Source: Dipetalonema caudispina
Taxonomy: Eukaryota; Nematoda; Chromadorea; Rhabditida; Onchocercidae
Assembly: GCA_013365325.1 (NCBI GenBank)
Contig: JABVXV010000021.1
Coordinates: forward strand, 248,001-312,000
Direction of reading: 5' to 3'
Length of the DNA: 64,000 nt
In this document: in pieces, positions 1 to 11,652 of the stretch
Layout: each line of letters opens with the position of its first letter
Numbering within the stretch: position 1 is the first letter of the stretch
The notes under the pieces: generated by a model
Database searches by the model: none
Told to the model about the DNA's origin: nothing
Seen by the model: only the letters and a program-made list of their open reading frames with translations
Translations under genes and position numbers: made by a program

Positions 1-30
1 CTTTTTATAATCAATGCTATCTTCTTTCAG

Positions 31-375
31 GTATGTCAACATGCCATGAAGTTGCTGTCGCATGTCAGATGGGAATGCGAGTTTTCGGCTGTTCACTTAT
101 TACTAATATGTTCGTTTAAGTCGTAACATTACCAGCAGAAAATTTTATTTCAACAAAGATTTCATTCTGCTTACAGCTAAAGCAAAAACTTCCCTCTGAA
201 GCTTTTTTTTTTAAAATTATGAGAAGGGGAATATTAAATGAAGTAATTTTATTGCAGAGCAAATCTGGATACCGAGAAGTCAGTAGTGGTAACGCATGAG
301 GAAGTGCTGAAAGCGGGAGAAGAAGCACAGAAGAGAACCAGCAATTTCATCTACGAAATTGTCAAAAATTTATGA
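31..375 (+). CDS. Purine nucleoside phosphorylase, last two exons (5' part outside window)
   Basis: Only the 3' end is present. Exon A (31-109) follows a clean CTTTCAG acceptor and reads MSTCHEVAVACQMGMRVFGC..SLITN, which matches the purine-base binding region of trimeric PNPs (human GMSTVPEV...FGFSLITN). Exon B (258-375) reads NLDTEKSVVVTHEEVLKAG and ends in a TGA, matching the PNP C-terminal helix around the conserved HEEVL. The intron (110-257) uses a GTTCGT donor and ATTGCAG acceptor, and the phase (AT|A) closes the frame. The enzyme cleaves purine (deoxy)nucleosides with phosphate to give a free base and (deoxy)ribose-1-phosphate in cytosolic purine salvage. Parasitic nematodes depend heavily on purine salvage, though that is background knowledge and not shown here. 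Family assignment is confident; orthology to a named gene is not claimed. Confidence 0.88.
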
Positions 376-3300
376 TTTTTCTATGAAATATCCTTGAAAC
401 AAGCATGTAAACTTTAGATAGAAAAGCGTATCTTCAGGCTTTTGCCGCTATCATTTTTTAGTAGAACGTTTGATTAAACCGATTTAACGGATTAGCCACT
501 GAAATGCCGCTTCGGCAAGCACTGTTAGGAGAAACGATCTCACAGTTGCGATATCAATAGCATCATTAGATGAAGTTTAAAAAAAAATTTAACGTGAAAG
601 TCTCGCTACTTACTCTTTTTCCATACTACTGAACGTACCGGTAATCACTTGTTAGTATTTTTAAAGACAAGCTGACCTCTGAGATTTCTCTGCAGCTCTT
701 TTCTATCCCAAAACTACTACTTATTTTTCGTTACACGTCTGTTAGATTAGCACGTTAAGGTACTGCGGCTCTTTTATTATACATTCACACCTATCATGAT
801 TGCATGAATTCGACATAAAATTTCAGTTATTCAAACTTTGCTCTTGTCTTTTTTAAATTATTTCCTTTAATTAATATGTTCCTCTTATTAAAGTGAATGT
901 AATGTGGAACTGTCAAAAGGTTAATAGTATTGCTAATAATGTGAAATGAGCAAAAATTGCAATGGAAGGTGACCAGTCATAAAAATGGGAAAAACATGAA
1001 TCTTGGACAGATCTATTTCTTTTTTTACTCGAAGTTATACATAACGGTATCGCTAAAAGAATCATGAATACGTTGAAGATTTAAATTCTAGTCCGAGATC
1101 CTTTATCATTTTTCTCGAAGCACAAAACGATCTGAGAGTGTGAAAAACAAAGCTGATAAACATTCACAAAGCTGAAAAACTACAAATGTAAACGTTGAAA
1201 ATGTCGAGATAATTGTCGCAGAATAGCGCGATTTATTTTATGCTGTATCGTCAAATAATGATCCTAATAAAAATTAAGGACTTCTAGTTTCTAGTAATAT
1301 CATTTCAATAATCAAAAAATAAATCAATAAAACTGTTACAAAATTCAGAACTTCCTCTGACATCTAATATGTAAGAGCCAGTATTAATTAATGAACTGTT
1401 TGATTAGCGTTATATGTTGAATGTTTGTTTTAATTTATTATCCTTTTGTTGCTATCCTGAGTGAGGATAACAAGTAGATGTCATTTGATCTACAATTCGG
1501 CGTCAATTTTGAAATTCAAGCAAACTACTGAAAATACTATAGTACTGATGAAGGAGTTGTTTATCACTAAACAACAAATCGTGAATGATATCTGTGGTTC
1601 TAAAAGTTCTCATACTTTAAAGGAAATAATTTAATGATATATATTTTCATATTGCAAATGCACATGATAAGCATTCAGTTAGTTCGATCAATTTAATCTA
1701 ACAATCAGTGGGTCAGTAAATGAGTGAGTGGCAGGAAATGAAATGTTGAGTAGTTTAGATGCTGAAAAACAATAAAAGAAATTTAGAAGAAAATACGCTC
1801 TAAGTCAGTGTGGCGTGGATGTAATGCGGTATAGAGGAAGGGAGTTGTGATTAGCACAGCAGGAAGAGCTTTAAGTTGTGGATAATGGCTGGATGGATAC
1901 AGTGGTTAGTATCTGACAAAATCCAGAAGATGTGAGTGTGTTAGCAACGCACAACTGCTTCAACTTGTCATACAACACCTACTTTCCGTCATATACTCCC
2001 AGCACTCTGATCGAGTTAAGCATCCCTCTCCGCATACCTTTTTACTTACGTAGCCGCAACATTTGCGATCTTCAATCTCCGTCTTTTCCACTCACAATTA
2101 CCACATTCTCTATAGTTACCTATCCCATTCAGCACTTTCTATTTTGACTGATACATTACGTAAGTTCCTAATTTGGTTTAACTTACGTTATCAAACCACT
2201 TTTGTTGGATTCCAATCTCCTTCATTTCATTATTCGTTTATCTTTCACATTTCCAAACCTAAAATCACCGTTAGTTAATTTACTTCTTTTTCCTTCTACA
2301 GGATGATAAAACATGATTGTTTCTTGTTCCATTCCGGTCTAAAAACTTTTCCTTTTATTTTACAACTTTCCAATTCTTTCAATTTTATAAGTTCGCAAAT
2401 AAAATATATTCACTCACTTATAGCTGTACTGCTACTGATAACAGTTTTAAATTAGATTGTGAGATAAATTAATTTTTCATTCGGTAATAATAGAATAGTG
2501 CGATTGCTCAAAATGCTTACATGTAGACTGAAATATTTTTTTCCTTTAGCTTTTCGCTATTTTCTTTGCTACTTATTCCTATTTAAAAAGCATCGAGGAA
2601 TGAAGAATGCATTAATGATGCTCTCAAAACTTAAATTTAGATGAGAAATAAGTGCTACAGTGTTATCATACCATGCTGAAGCACTCAAATTTTGGATTGC
2701 AATAAAACTTGATACCGGAAAACAGTAATAAATGGTGGGAAACTGAAAGCTCTGAGGACGAAGGATGAAACAAACTCTTCGTTTGTCTTTTATTGAGCTC
2801 AATGCTTCTATCTAATATTATCTATTTGCCCACTTATAATAACATGAGTTGATCTTCTCTTTTTTTCGTAGAAAAAATCTCATATTTATTGAAATTACTT
2901 TTTTTTTTTATTTCGATCTACAATTTTCCATGTTACATCCGAAAATGTAATGCTGTAGAATTAAACGAAGTAAAATAGGTATTAAGAGATAACGAAAAGT
3001 TTTATAATTTAGCTGGAATACTGATCACCGAATCATTTTTTTATGATCAAATTTCATGACTAGAAATTCTTCCCTAATTGCTAATTGATAGTGTATAGTA
3101 ATGAGGCATTGATACTTTTCTTAACATATGGCATCATAAATTTGCAATCCATCCTAAAATGATTTAATTTGAGTAATGTGGTAGCGTTGTTGACCCTTCG
3201 ACTGTCAGTATCAATTGTATTCTTTCACATTTTTCAACACTTTTCCTTTGAACTTTTGTAGCCGAACCACACTCTATTACATATAGAAAGAAGAACAGGT

Positions 3301-4409
3301 GTTTTATTCTGTTTCATATGTTCGATAAGGTTGCTCTCTTTCTTGAAAAATAATCAAATCAACTTCATTATTATCGTCAACTTCATAGACATCATCTCTC
3401 ATCTTTTTTCCTACTACATTGCTGCTACTTTACATTAAATGTTGCAGCTCATTCTCTTGCATGTTTTGCAAGATGTACCAAGTTTTTTTTTTTTTTTTTT
3501 TCGTAAAAAAATTTAATGTTACCAAAGTAATTTCACTCTTTCAAATTTTTTCGGACGATAGATGCTAAGGAATTTCTACAGAAAGTTTTCCATTTGGAGG
3601 TTGGATCAGTTTTTGCATATATAGGATTTATTTTGAAATTGCAAAGGCGAATTATTGCCGTATTGGGATATTTTGTTTCACTCGAGTTTGAATACTTTTA
3701 AATTCAGAAGTGAATGATGTGAGTGAATGTAAAATGAATAGTTTGAATAGCATAACAATAACTGAGCTACTTTTTACTACGAAAACAAATATCATTTAAA
3801 GATTTCTGCATAAACTATCCTAAAATTCTCGATTGCTCAATAACTGGGCGTTATTCAGCTCATGCATAAATGTTATGCATTGTAAACTGTTACGAACTGA
3901 ATATGCTAATTTTTTGATTCTTTTTGCTTGGCTATTGTCTTATGAAAGAGATATGCAACTTTCTAATGAGTATACATGGAATTCGCCATGCAGAATGTGT
4001 CATTTCGGAAGGATAAATTAATCTGGGACCAGTATCCATATTGCCAAATATATGTTTTTTCCATCTATCGCTTTCCATTTTGAAATATTTTCAGGGGACA
4101 GCGTTAAAAGAATGCAGAGGCATATTGATAAGAAGAGTGAAATATGCTTTATTAAGTAATCCTTTACTCATCGGAACTTACTCCTTCATTTCATTCATTG
4201 ATTTATGAATTTCGGAAAATATCGCCATTAAAAATATTTGTTACAATACGCAAATTTCAAACAGTGAGTTGATTTCTATGTTATATCCAGAAAAATTTCG
4301 TGCTTTACAAGCTTGCTTGAAGGTGAAATTTATTTGTGATAAAATCACATATCGATCACTTTATTGCTTTTTGATGACTGTGTTGCATAACATACATTTT
4401 TGAATGCAG
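376..4409. other. Intergenic stretch, no supported gene
   Basis: About 4 kb of AT-rich sequence between the PNP stop and the first kinase exon. Open frames here are short, with no splice-linked partners I could find. A segment at about 4097-4158 follows an ATTTTCAG acceptor and stays open for about 20 codons, but its phase does not join to the next exon, so it may at most be 5' UTR. A 20-T run lies at about 3483-3502. Nothing else recognised. Confidence 0.6.
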
Positions 4410-4418
4410 TTGACAACG

Positions 4419-7400
4419 ATGGTCATTTTCACAGCTTTACCACCTGGTACTTGCAATGATGAAGGTCGTATACTGGTTGACGAATCAGACTATCAAGGAG
4501 GTTAGTTGACTTCTTTTATTCAAATATGAACTACGTTAAAGTAGCACAATGAGTACATTTCTTCTTATCAAACTCATACCACTTTGAATTTCAAGATATC
4601 AATATAGGGTAAAAAGTTCAAGGAAATCATAAAAGTTTTATAACATTTATCAAGTTCCTTCCGATTGTGTTGTAGTGGATGACGAACAACTTCCATTTGA
4701 AATCAAGGATACCGTTCGGATACGAGCCAATGAGAAGTTTTCAAAATATTATGACTTCATGGATGAAATTGGAGAGTTAATATTTTTTTTGATATATAAT
4801 AATATTAGAATGTAGTGATAATGTGATCATAGATTGTGCTTCCATGAACGGAATTTGAGATGCATGGAAAACTTGGGAGAGTGAAACGTTTTTTGTATCT
4901 GTTGTAGGTATATTGAATCAATCGAACAAAACGTCATAAATATTGTACCTCATCACATTTAGTTAAAGAGAATATTTGTTTAGGGGAAAGTTTGGAAAAG
5001 TATATCGATGTCGTGAAAAAGCGACAGGACTTGAGCTTGCAGCAAAACGTATTAAAATAAAACGTGATGCGGATCGAGAAAAAGTGGAACGAGAGGTTTG
5101 TTGTAATGATGATTGGTGATGATTAAATTTACAGATATGTTAAATTTTTCCTTGTCTGTTGATTTATAACATAATTTAGGTAGCTATTATGACGAAGTTG
5201 AGACATCCCAGGATAGCACAGATCTACGATGCTTTCGCTACACCTGACAACGACGTTGTACTGATCATGGAAATGTAAGGTTAACACTATTACTGCTCAT
5301 CTTACCTCATTCTCATTCCCCATTGTCATAAGTCGCAATAATTCGTACGAATTTAGTGTGAATGGCGGTGAACTATTTGATCGGGTCGTTGACGAGAACT
5401 ATATTCTAACAGAGCTGGCCGTTGTAATGATTGTTTGTCAGCTATGCGAAGCAATTAGCTATATTCATAGCAAAAATATTGTTCATCTCGATATTAAGGT
5501 TATTGCGACGTTAAGTTAATTATTATCAGTTGTCTAATGTTAACTATCATCTGATTAAAAATGATATTGTACGAAATTCCAAGTTTCGTCTTATATTTGA
5601 GATATTCAACAGAAGATCTAACACTCTAAGGCAAATATGTCAGTGAAAATTTGTAACCATAGTGAACTTGACTTCATTGTAACACTTTCTATGATGCAAA
5701 TTCCATATTAAGAACTAGTTATTGGTCATGATATGCAGATAAGGAGCGTTGATATGTATCATACTTATTAAATATTTAATATCTGATATCTATTAACAAC
5801 AAATAATAATTGTAGCCGGAAAATATCATGTGCGTTTCACAAACGGGTAACCGTATAAAACTCATTGATTTCGGGCTTGCTCAGTTTTATGACGGTTCGT
5901 CGAATTTATTATTTATGGCTGGGACTCCGGAATTTGTCGCTCCGGAAGTGATCAAATTTGAACCTATCGATTTCTATACCGACATGTGGAGTATTGGCGT
6001 CATCACTTATATTCTGTTAGACTGAAATGTTATTCTTTATAACTAGCATATGTGTCGAAGCGCTAAAGTTTTCGCGATTGTACTTCTTTCCACTGTTTGT
6101 TGAGTTATATAACGTCAGAGCACTTCAAATTCTTCTAATCCAAAAGAATTGGAATCTAGTTTTCTAACCGATATTAAATAAAAGTATTACAGGTTATCAG
6201 GCATCTCACCATTTTTGGGCGAAACTCTAGGTGATACTTATGTAGCTGTTGAAAAAGGAGAGTGGGAGTTCGACGATGAAGCATTCGAAGGCATTTCCGA
6301 CGCTGCCAAAGACTTCATATCTAAACTTCTTATAATGAATCAGAAGTTTGCTTTGGTTTTTCCTCACCTCTTTTGTTAGGAACATTATTAAATGGTATTT
6401 TGAAAGACGATTATAATGTTATTTATTTATATTCAAATATAATAACAGGCAAAGGATGCTTCCGGAGGATTGCTTAAATCATCCATGGATTGTTGACAGC
6501 CGAACAAAAGCGGCAAATGATCTGATATTAAATCAAACGAACAGTGGTACTCCGCTATCGAAAAAGGGACTGAAGTCGTATCTCAGGAATAAACGTTTTA
6601 GGGTAAGCAACAATTATTTCCGCCTGATATTTTGTTGGCCAAGAAAGAATTTAGAACGGTATTGAAATGAAATGTATGTTTGTTATTGTCTGAGACTTCA
6701 TCCGAGATAAAATTCTGTCGTCATGATGGCGGAAGGGGGAAACTCAATTCCTATATCCTTTAGCTTCATGGTATCCTAGAAACTGCTTAAATTAAATGCA
6801 GTATTATTCAAGCATCTGTAGCTTCATCTTGATGAAATATATATTTTATTCTGCAAGTTCATTTTTTTTCAACAATAAAAAATTTTCTGTTTTCTTCTGC
6901 TGTTTACCAATGTTTTAAACAATTGGATTTGAGTAAGAAGATAACTAATTATGGAAGCCCTCACAAAACCTCCATTTAGTCCATTTATTTCCTTCTGTAA
7001 TGTTTTCAGAAGGCAACTTGGGCGCTGGTTTTTTTGATTCGGTTCAAACGACAAACACTGATGAACTTCGGAAGACGAAAAGTTCCCGTTGAAGTATATG
7101 AGAGTCTTCCTGTCTCAGTAGGAAAGATTATGGAAAGCTGCATGGAATCAAAAGTCAGCTCTTTTGAAACAACAAAACCGACAGAGGATGGTGAAAAAAC
7201 AAAGAAAGTGTTAACTGACATTTCTACTGCAGTAAGGGAAACTCTTGACACTTCCAAAGTGGAATTAATAACTGCAACAAAGCATCCAGAGGTAAATTTT
7301 TGGTTTTTTTCATGGAAATTTATTTTGGGACGGTTTCCTAGTATCAAAGAGAAAATCATTTACAGGAAAAGAAATTAAGCAGTGAGATTCCGAAGAAGAA

Positions 7401-9609
7401 ACCAAAACCAAGCGTATATGATGAAAGAAAGAAGAAGCCAAAGCCATGTGATGAGGGAAGGACGAAAAAGGGAGCAAAGAAGCACAAAAAGAAAAACAAT
7501 GAGAAATCAGACGAAATAGCTTGTAAGCCAAAAAGGGTTTCCAAGCATCTAAAAACTGCGTCCGATGGATCAGAAGGACAAGTGAAAAAGTCCACTGAGA
7601 CAATTTCTGGATGTGGCGAAGTAGGTGATTCAAAGGAATTTATCCCAGTGATGTGTGAAGTATGCATCACATTGGAAACAACCAAGCCTGCTGCTTCTTT
7701 AATTGAATTTTTAAAACCTGTAAATGCTGTGGAAAGTGCTCATCTACGTCCTCTGATTTCCGAATCGGCTCAAACAAGTAAGAATGAGGCGGAAACGGAA
7801 AGGAGACCAAAAAAATATTGCGTTTCATCTTCTGGTAATCAAGCAGCGCAAGAATCCACGAGTCATAACAGTTCAGTAAACAAGCTTAGTGAAATCAATA
7901 AAAAAGGCAGTTCTGTAGCTGCTATTTTGTCAATGTTCACTGAAAAAGCTGAACAGGAGAGAAGACGTTTCGAGCGCCGACCTTCTCGTCCAGTAAGAAC
8001 GTTTCGAGATGTGGAGAAACCTTCATCCAGAAAATCATCATTAGTGGTAACCCATGAAAATGAAGGCAACTATATAAAGCTTTATCGAGCACCGGAAGAA
8101 GAGAAGAATCGGGTGAAAAATTTGATTGAACTACATCGACGCGGTTCTGCAGATCAAAAGCAAGTTGACAGAAAAGAGATTGTAGCTATGAAGAAAGAAG
8201 AAGGCAGTAAAGGCTTTTCAGGTCAAGAAGTGCGTATTTCCGAACAAGGTGAAGTAGAAATGATAGGAAAAAAAGTAGAAATAAATCCGGCGTTAAATGC
8301 TAAGAAAGGAACGGAATGGTCAAAAGAAAAGGTCGCTGTCTCAGGTTTAACGATTTCAGAATCAACCACCGTCAAAAAAACTGGTCAGGTAACGGAAGAG
8401 CGAAGTACTGATACCATGACAGTGGCAAAAACTAGCCATGTACGAAATGAAACAAAGAAGCAGAAAAAAGATGGAATGGAACTTACGACAAATCAGAAAA
8501 CGGCAGAAAGGATTGAAAGGCCAGCGGAAAATGTTATTTTGGTCAACGCATTGCAAGTGTTAGCATCGCAACAGAAGACGATGATTCAGGATGATTCTAG
8601 CACTAGCAGAAGTAGGAAAATAAAAAACTGGGTGAAGCTGAATGAATCACAAAATGATTCTTCATTGAAACAGCTGAAACATGCAAAAAGCAATAGCGAC
8701 AAACAAATTGAAACTGTTAATGAAAACAGGGATTTATCTTCGGAGCCATGTCTTTCAGAGGAAAGGTGTACTCCAAAAAAAGAAGTTGCGGGAAATGTAA
8801 ACAATCAAAATGTGCCTAAGCGAGGAAAAAACAAAGTTGAAAACAGAAATCCTGACATTAAGGATGCTGCGCAAAAGTTGGTTCAGTTAAAAAATTCTGA
8901 AAAGGTTATTGAATATCGAGATTCTTCGGGTAGAAAAGAAATGAAAGAAAACGTCGAAAAATTGAAGAAAGGTACAGCCTTAACGGAATTGGTTGAAACA
9001 CCTAGCAGTTTTCACTACCCTCACAAAGCGAAGAAGATGAAACCAATCGAAGAAAACAAAAACAAAATTCAAAAACCAATCTCTACTTTACAACCGCCAT
9101 CAGCTGACTCAGAGGAAAATCATACTGACAAACTGTTACAACGCATCGTTCCCAAAGAACCTCCAAAAGCTGCAGGAATTTCAGGACGAAAAAAAGTCAT
9201 CGGAGAAACGAAAGTAAAGAAACCACAAGATAAACGCGGGTCAGAGGTAGAGAGTATCAGTTCTGCCCTCAAGAACGGAGAAACTATATCTTCAGTGCAA
9301 AAAAAATTATCAAATTCAAGAGATGGAGCATTGCACCTGATTCAGGATACCGTGTCAAGTGTTCAAGAATCGGTAGGGGTTTTTCCCAATTCTAGAACTC
9401 CAATTAATGACGCAGTCAATAGTAAAGTTTCTCGGAAAAATAGTTGCTCGAAAAATTTGTTGATGAGAATGAAATCAGAAATCAATTTGGCTGAAGATGA
9501 AGAAAAAAAGAAATCGGTACGTACACGACGAAAAGCTGTTGATGATCAAGCCGTTTTTGACAAGAAAAGGGATAAATCTCAGCGTAGCATTTCGGTTCGT
9601 TCCTCTTGA
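4419..9609 (+). CDS. MLCK/titin-class Ser/Thr protein kinase with long Lys-rich C-terminal tail
   Basis: Ten exons: 4419-4500, 4676-4775, 4984-5095, 5180-5274, 5357-5498, 5816-6015, 6193-6345, 6449-6602, 7010-7291, 7366-9609, summing to 3564 nt (1187 aa). The kinase domain is near the N-terminus (about residues 53-325): Gly loop GEGKFGKV (60-67), Lys82 in AAKR, Glu98, catalytic HLDIKPEN with Asp175, DFG Asp195, APE, and a GGELFDRVVDE stretch typical of myosin light chain kinases. All catalytic residues are present. A basic, Trp-containing helix (about 336-361, KRFRKATWALVFLIRFKRQ) follows directly, where MLCKs carry the autoinhibitory/calmodulin-binding segment. The remaining ~825 residues are hydrophilic, Lys/Ser/Glu-rich and unrecognised; no Ig or Fn3 domain is visible. 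The start is the first ATG after the TGAATGCAG acceptor, which suggests trans-splicing; an upstream exon is not excluded. Substrate is inferred, not shown. Confidence 0.85.
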
Positions 9610-9884
9610 CTCTTTTACTAAATCAAACAAGATTTTCTACTTTTTTTGAATTTCTAAATCATATCTTTCTTGGATGATATTAGATGCATAACTTTAAATA
9701 AATAGTCTATACGATATTCTGGATAGTACGCTACTTATCATTCCGATAATATGATATCGATCATTTAATTAGTGTATGTGTATTTAATCTTATATTTTTA
9801 TTAACTTCTAAAAAAATAAGCTCATTAGTCTCAACAATTATTGCCAACTTTCAATGCAATACCATAAATTAAATACCATTGTAG

Positions 9885-10088
9885 ATAGCCGACTTAAAGA
9901 ACCAGGAAAACTTCAGTTTTGGTTGGCTTAGACTGCAATTAGAAACGCGAGTGAATAAACAAAAAGATGACCAAATGGGATGGAGATATCGTCGTGATTT
10001 AGAAATTTCACCAATTCAATCTGGGAATGCTAAAAAAGCCCTAAATATTTGGAAAAAAATGGAACAAAATAATATTGCCAAAATTTAA
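9885..10088 (+). CDS. Probable alternative/true terminal exon of the kinase gene
   Basis: An open stretch starting right after a CATTGTAG acceptor and ending in TAA at 10088, 67 codons (begins IADLKNQENFSFGW, later MGWRYRRDLE and KKALNIWKKMEQ). Its composition is coding-like, without the Phe/Ile/Asn/Lys noise of nearby random frames. A GTTCGT donor at 9595 in the last kinase exon is in phase 0 and would replace only the final four codons and TGA with this exon, giving a 1250-aa protein. No other donor nearby fits as well. It could instead be an orphan exon of a degraded gene. Confidence 0.5.
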   Translation: MADLKNQENFSFGWLRLQLETRVNKQKDDQMGWRYRRDLEISPIQSGNAKKALNIWKKMEQNNIAKI

Positions 10089-11652
10089 AGCTTTTCGTTA
10101 GTTATAACTAGTACATTTGGTAGTATTTTTAAAACCCTCTAGCTTAATTGATTTATATCGGATCCTGTTTTTGATTATGGATTGTTGTCGGATGCTTTGT
10201 CACTACTGAGTATAAAAAAAACTTCCCAGTACTGTAGGACGCATATATCAGCGTACGGAAATATGAAGTACGATCCTGCACCCCATACTTTATTGTTTTT
10301 CCTCATATGTCGATTGGATTCGTTAGTACAATTTAGAAATGCGATGTAGCACAAAAGCAGGTCCTCAGACATTGACCTTGGTGAAAAGGTCGATTCATAT
10401 TTACTCGTTGCATTATGTTGATTCAGTGCGACATCTTCATTTTTCTTCATATGAAATTGTTAGCACATAAATTCCACATATCTGTACAGCACATTTATTT
10501 CACATATACATCGTTTGTTTTTTATTTTCCATTTAATGACAGAGGTAATTAATTTGCCGTTTATCAGCATCTTACTTCTCTTCTAACAGGTCGTTATCAA
10601 CTACTCCTTCCCTTACTTCTTCGTTGGGCACTGTTTCTTCATGATTTGTTATTTAACCATGAACTTTTGAAAGAAACGCCTATTAGCGTTCAGTATAATG
10701 TATTTGTTGTAATCAGAAAGCCTGACTATTAATCGGGTCTTTCTCCTATGAAAAAGCTAATGATCTAATATCCAACATTATTCTGGATATTAATCGTATC
10801 ATGCAAATTGCAATATTCGAGTAAAACATTTATCATTTATATATGTGGATCGCAACTCATTTTTCATAATCTTGATCAAATCGAAACATCGGAAGACACA
10901 AGTTGGAGTAGTGATGCATTCAACAAAAAAATAAAATGAGATGAAAAATTGCAAAGCAATAAGTAAATTGTTTAGCTGATAACTAGTGGCTGATTGTGTA
11001 TGGAAGGATATTAAAGTTGTATATATCTTTCCGAAATATTTACTAAATTGATGAAGTTTTGCTCTCTGAGTAGGCTGGTATCTATCAAGTTAATATCCTT
11101 CATGATCCACCATGCAGCAACGTCAAAATAACGTTTACCAAGTTCTCACTTCATAGATACTATTACAAAGAATATTCCGGAATATAATAAATGGCGGTTA
11201 ATATTTAACTTATTTGGTGTTATATAATCATCATTGATGCAATCGGTTCATTGTTAATTGACTGGTTCAGGTTCAGGCCCCTCAATTTTGTTCCTATAAA
11301 GTTTGACGTTTTCTTGCGAAACTTTCCATAATTTATTAGGAATTTTCCAAACAATTGCCAAAATATGAATCAACTGCCAAGTATGTCATCTTGTAACAAT
11401 CGTCATTGTACATCATGAAGTTTTCGTTTTCGAGCAGTGGATTTAAGAAAAGAGAAGTACGATATCAGCAACTTTGGATTCTACTACCATCCCTTTCTAC
11501 CTTACATTACATTTTGTAATAATGTTTAAAGGAGTGGGATCGTAAGTGCCAAAAGTCTATCAGTTCTTCACTATAGAATCGTAAGACTTTGAGACAGCTG
11601 TGTGTATTATTTTTGTTTTAGGAAAAAGACTAAAGCAGGTAAAAAAGAAGGA
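10089..11652. other. Intergenic stretch, no supported gene
   Basis: About 1.6 kb. A 91-codon minus-strand frame (10175-10450) is open but has no convincing splice partner, signal or domain. The 3' part (about 11450-11652) is the presumed promoter/5' UTR side of the DUF19 gene. Nothing else seen. Confidence 0.5.

Noticed and set aside
1860..1950. tRNA-like look (GGATGGATACAGTGG)
   Set aside because: No acceptor stem or B box could be built around it.
1932..2278. Two overlapping 71-codon frames
   Set aside because: Low-complexity Ser/Thr/Phe-rich translation of CT-rich DNA; no splice sites or homology.
10175..10450. 91-codon minus-strand frame with some protein-like look
   Set aside because: No acceptor, donor or upstream exon could be tied to it, and no motif is recognised.
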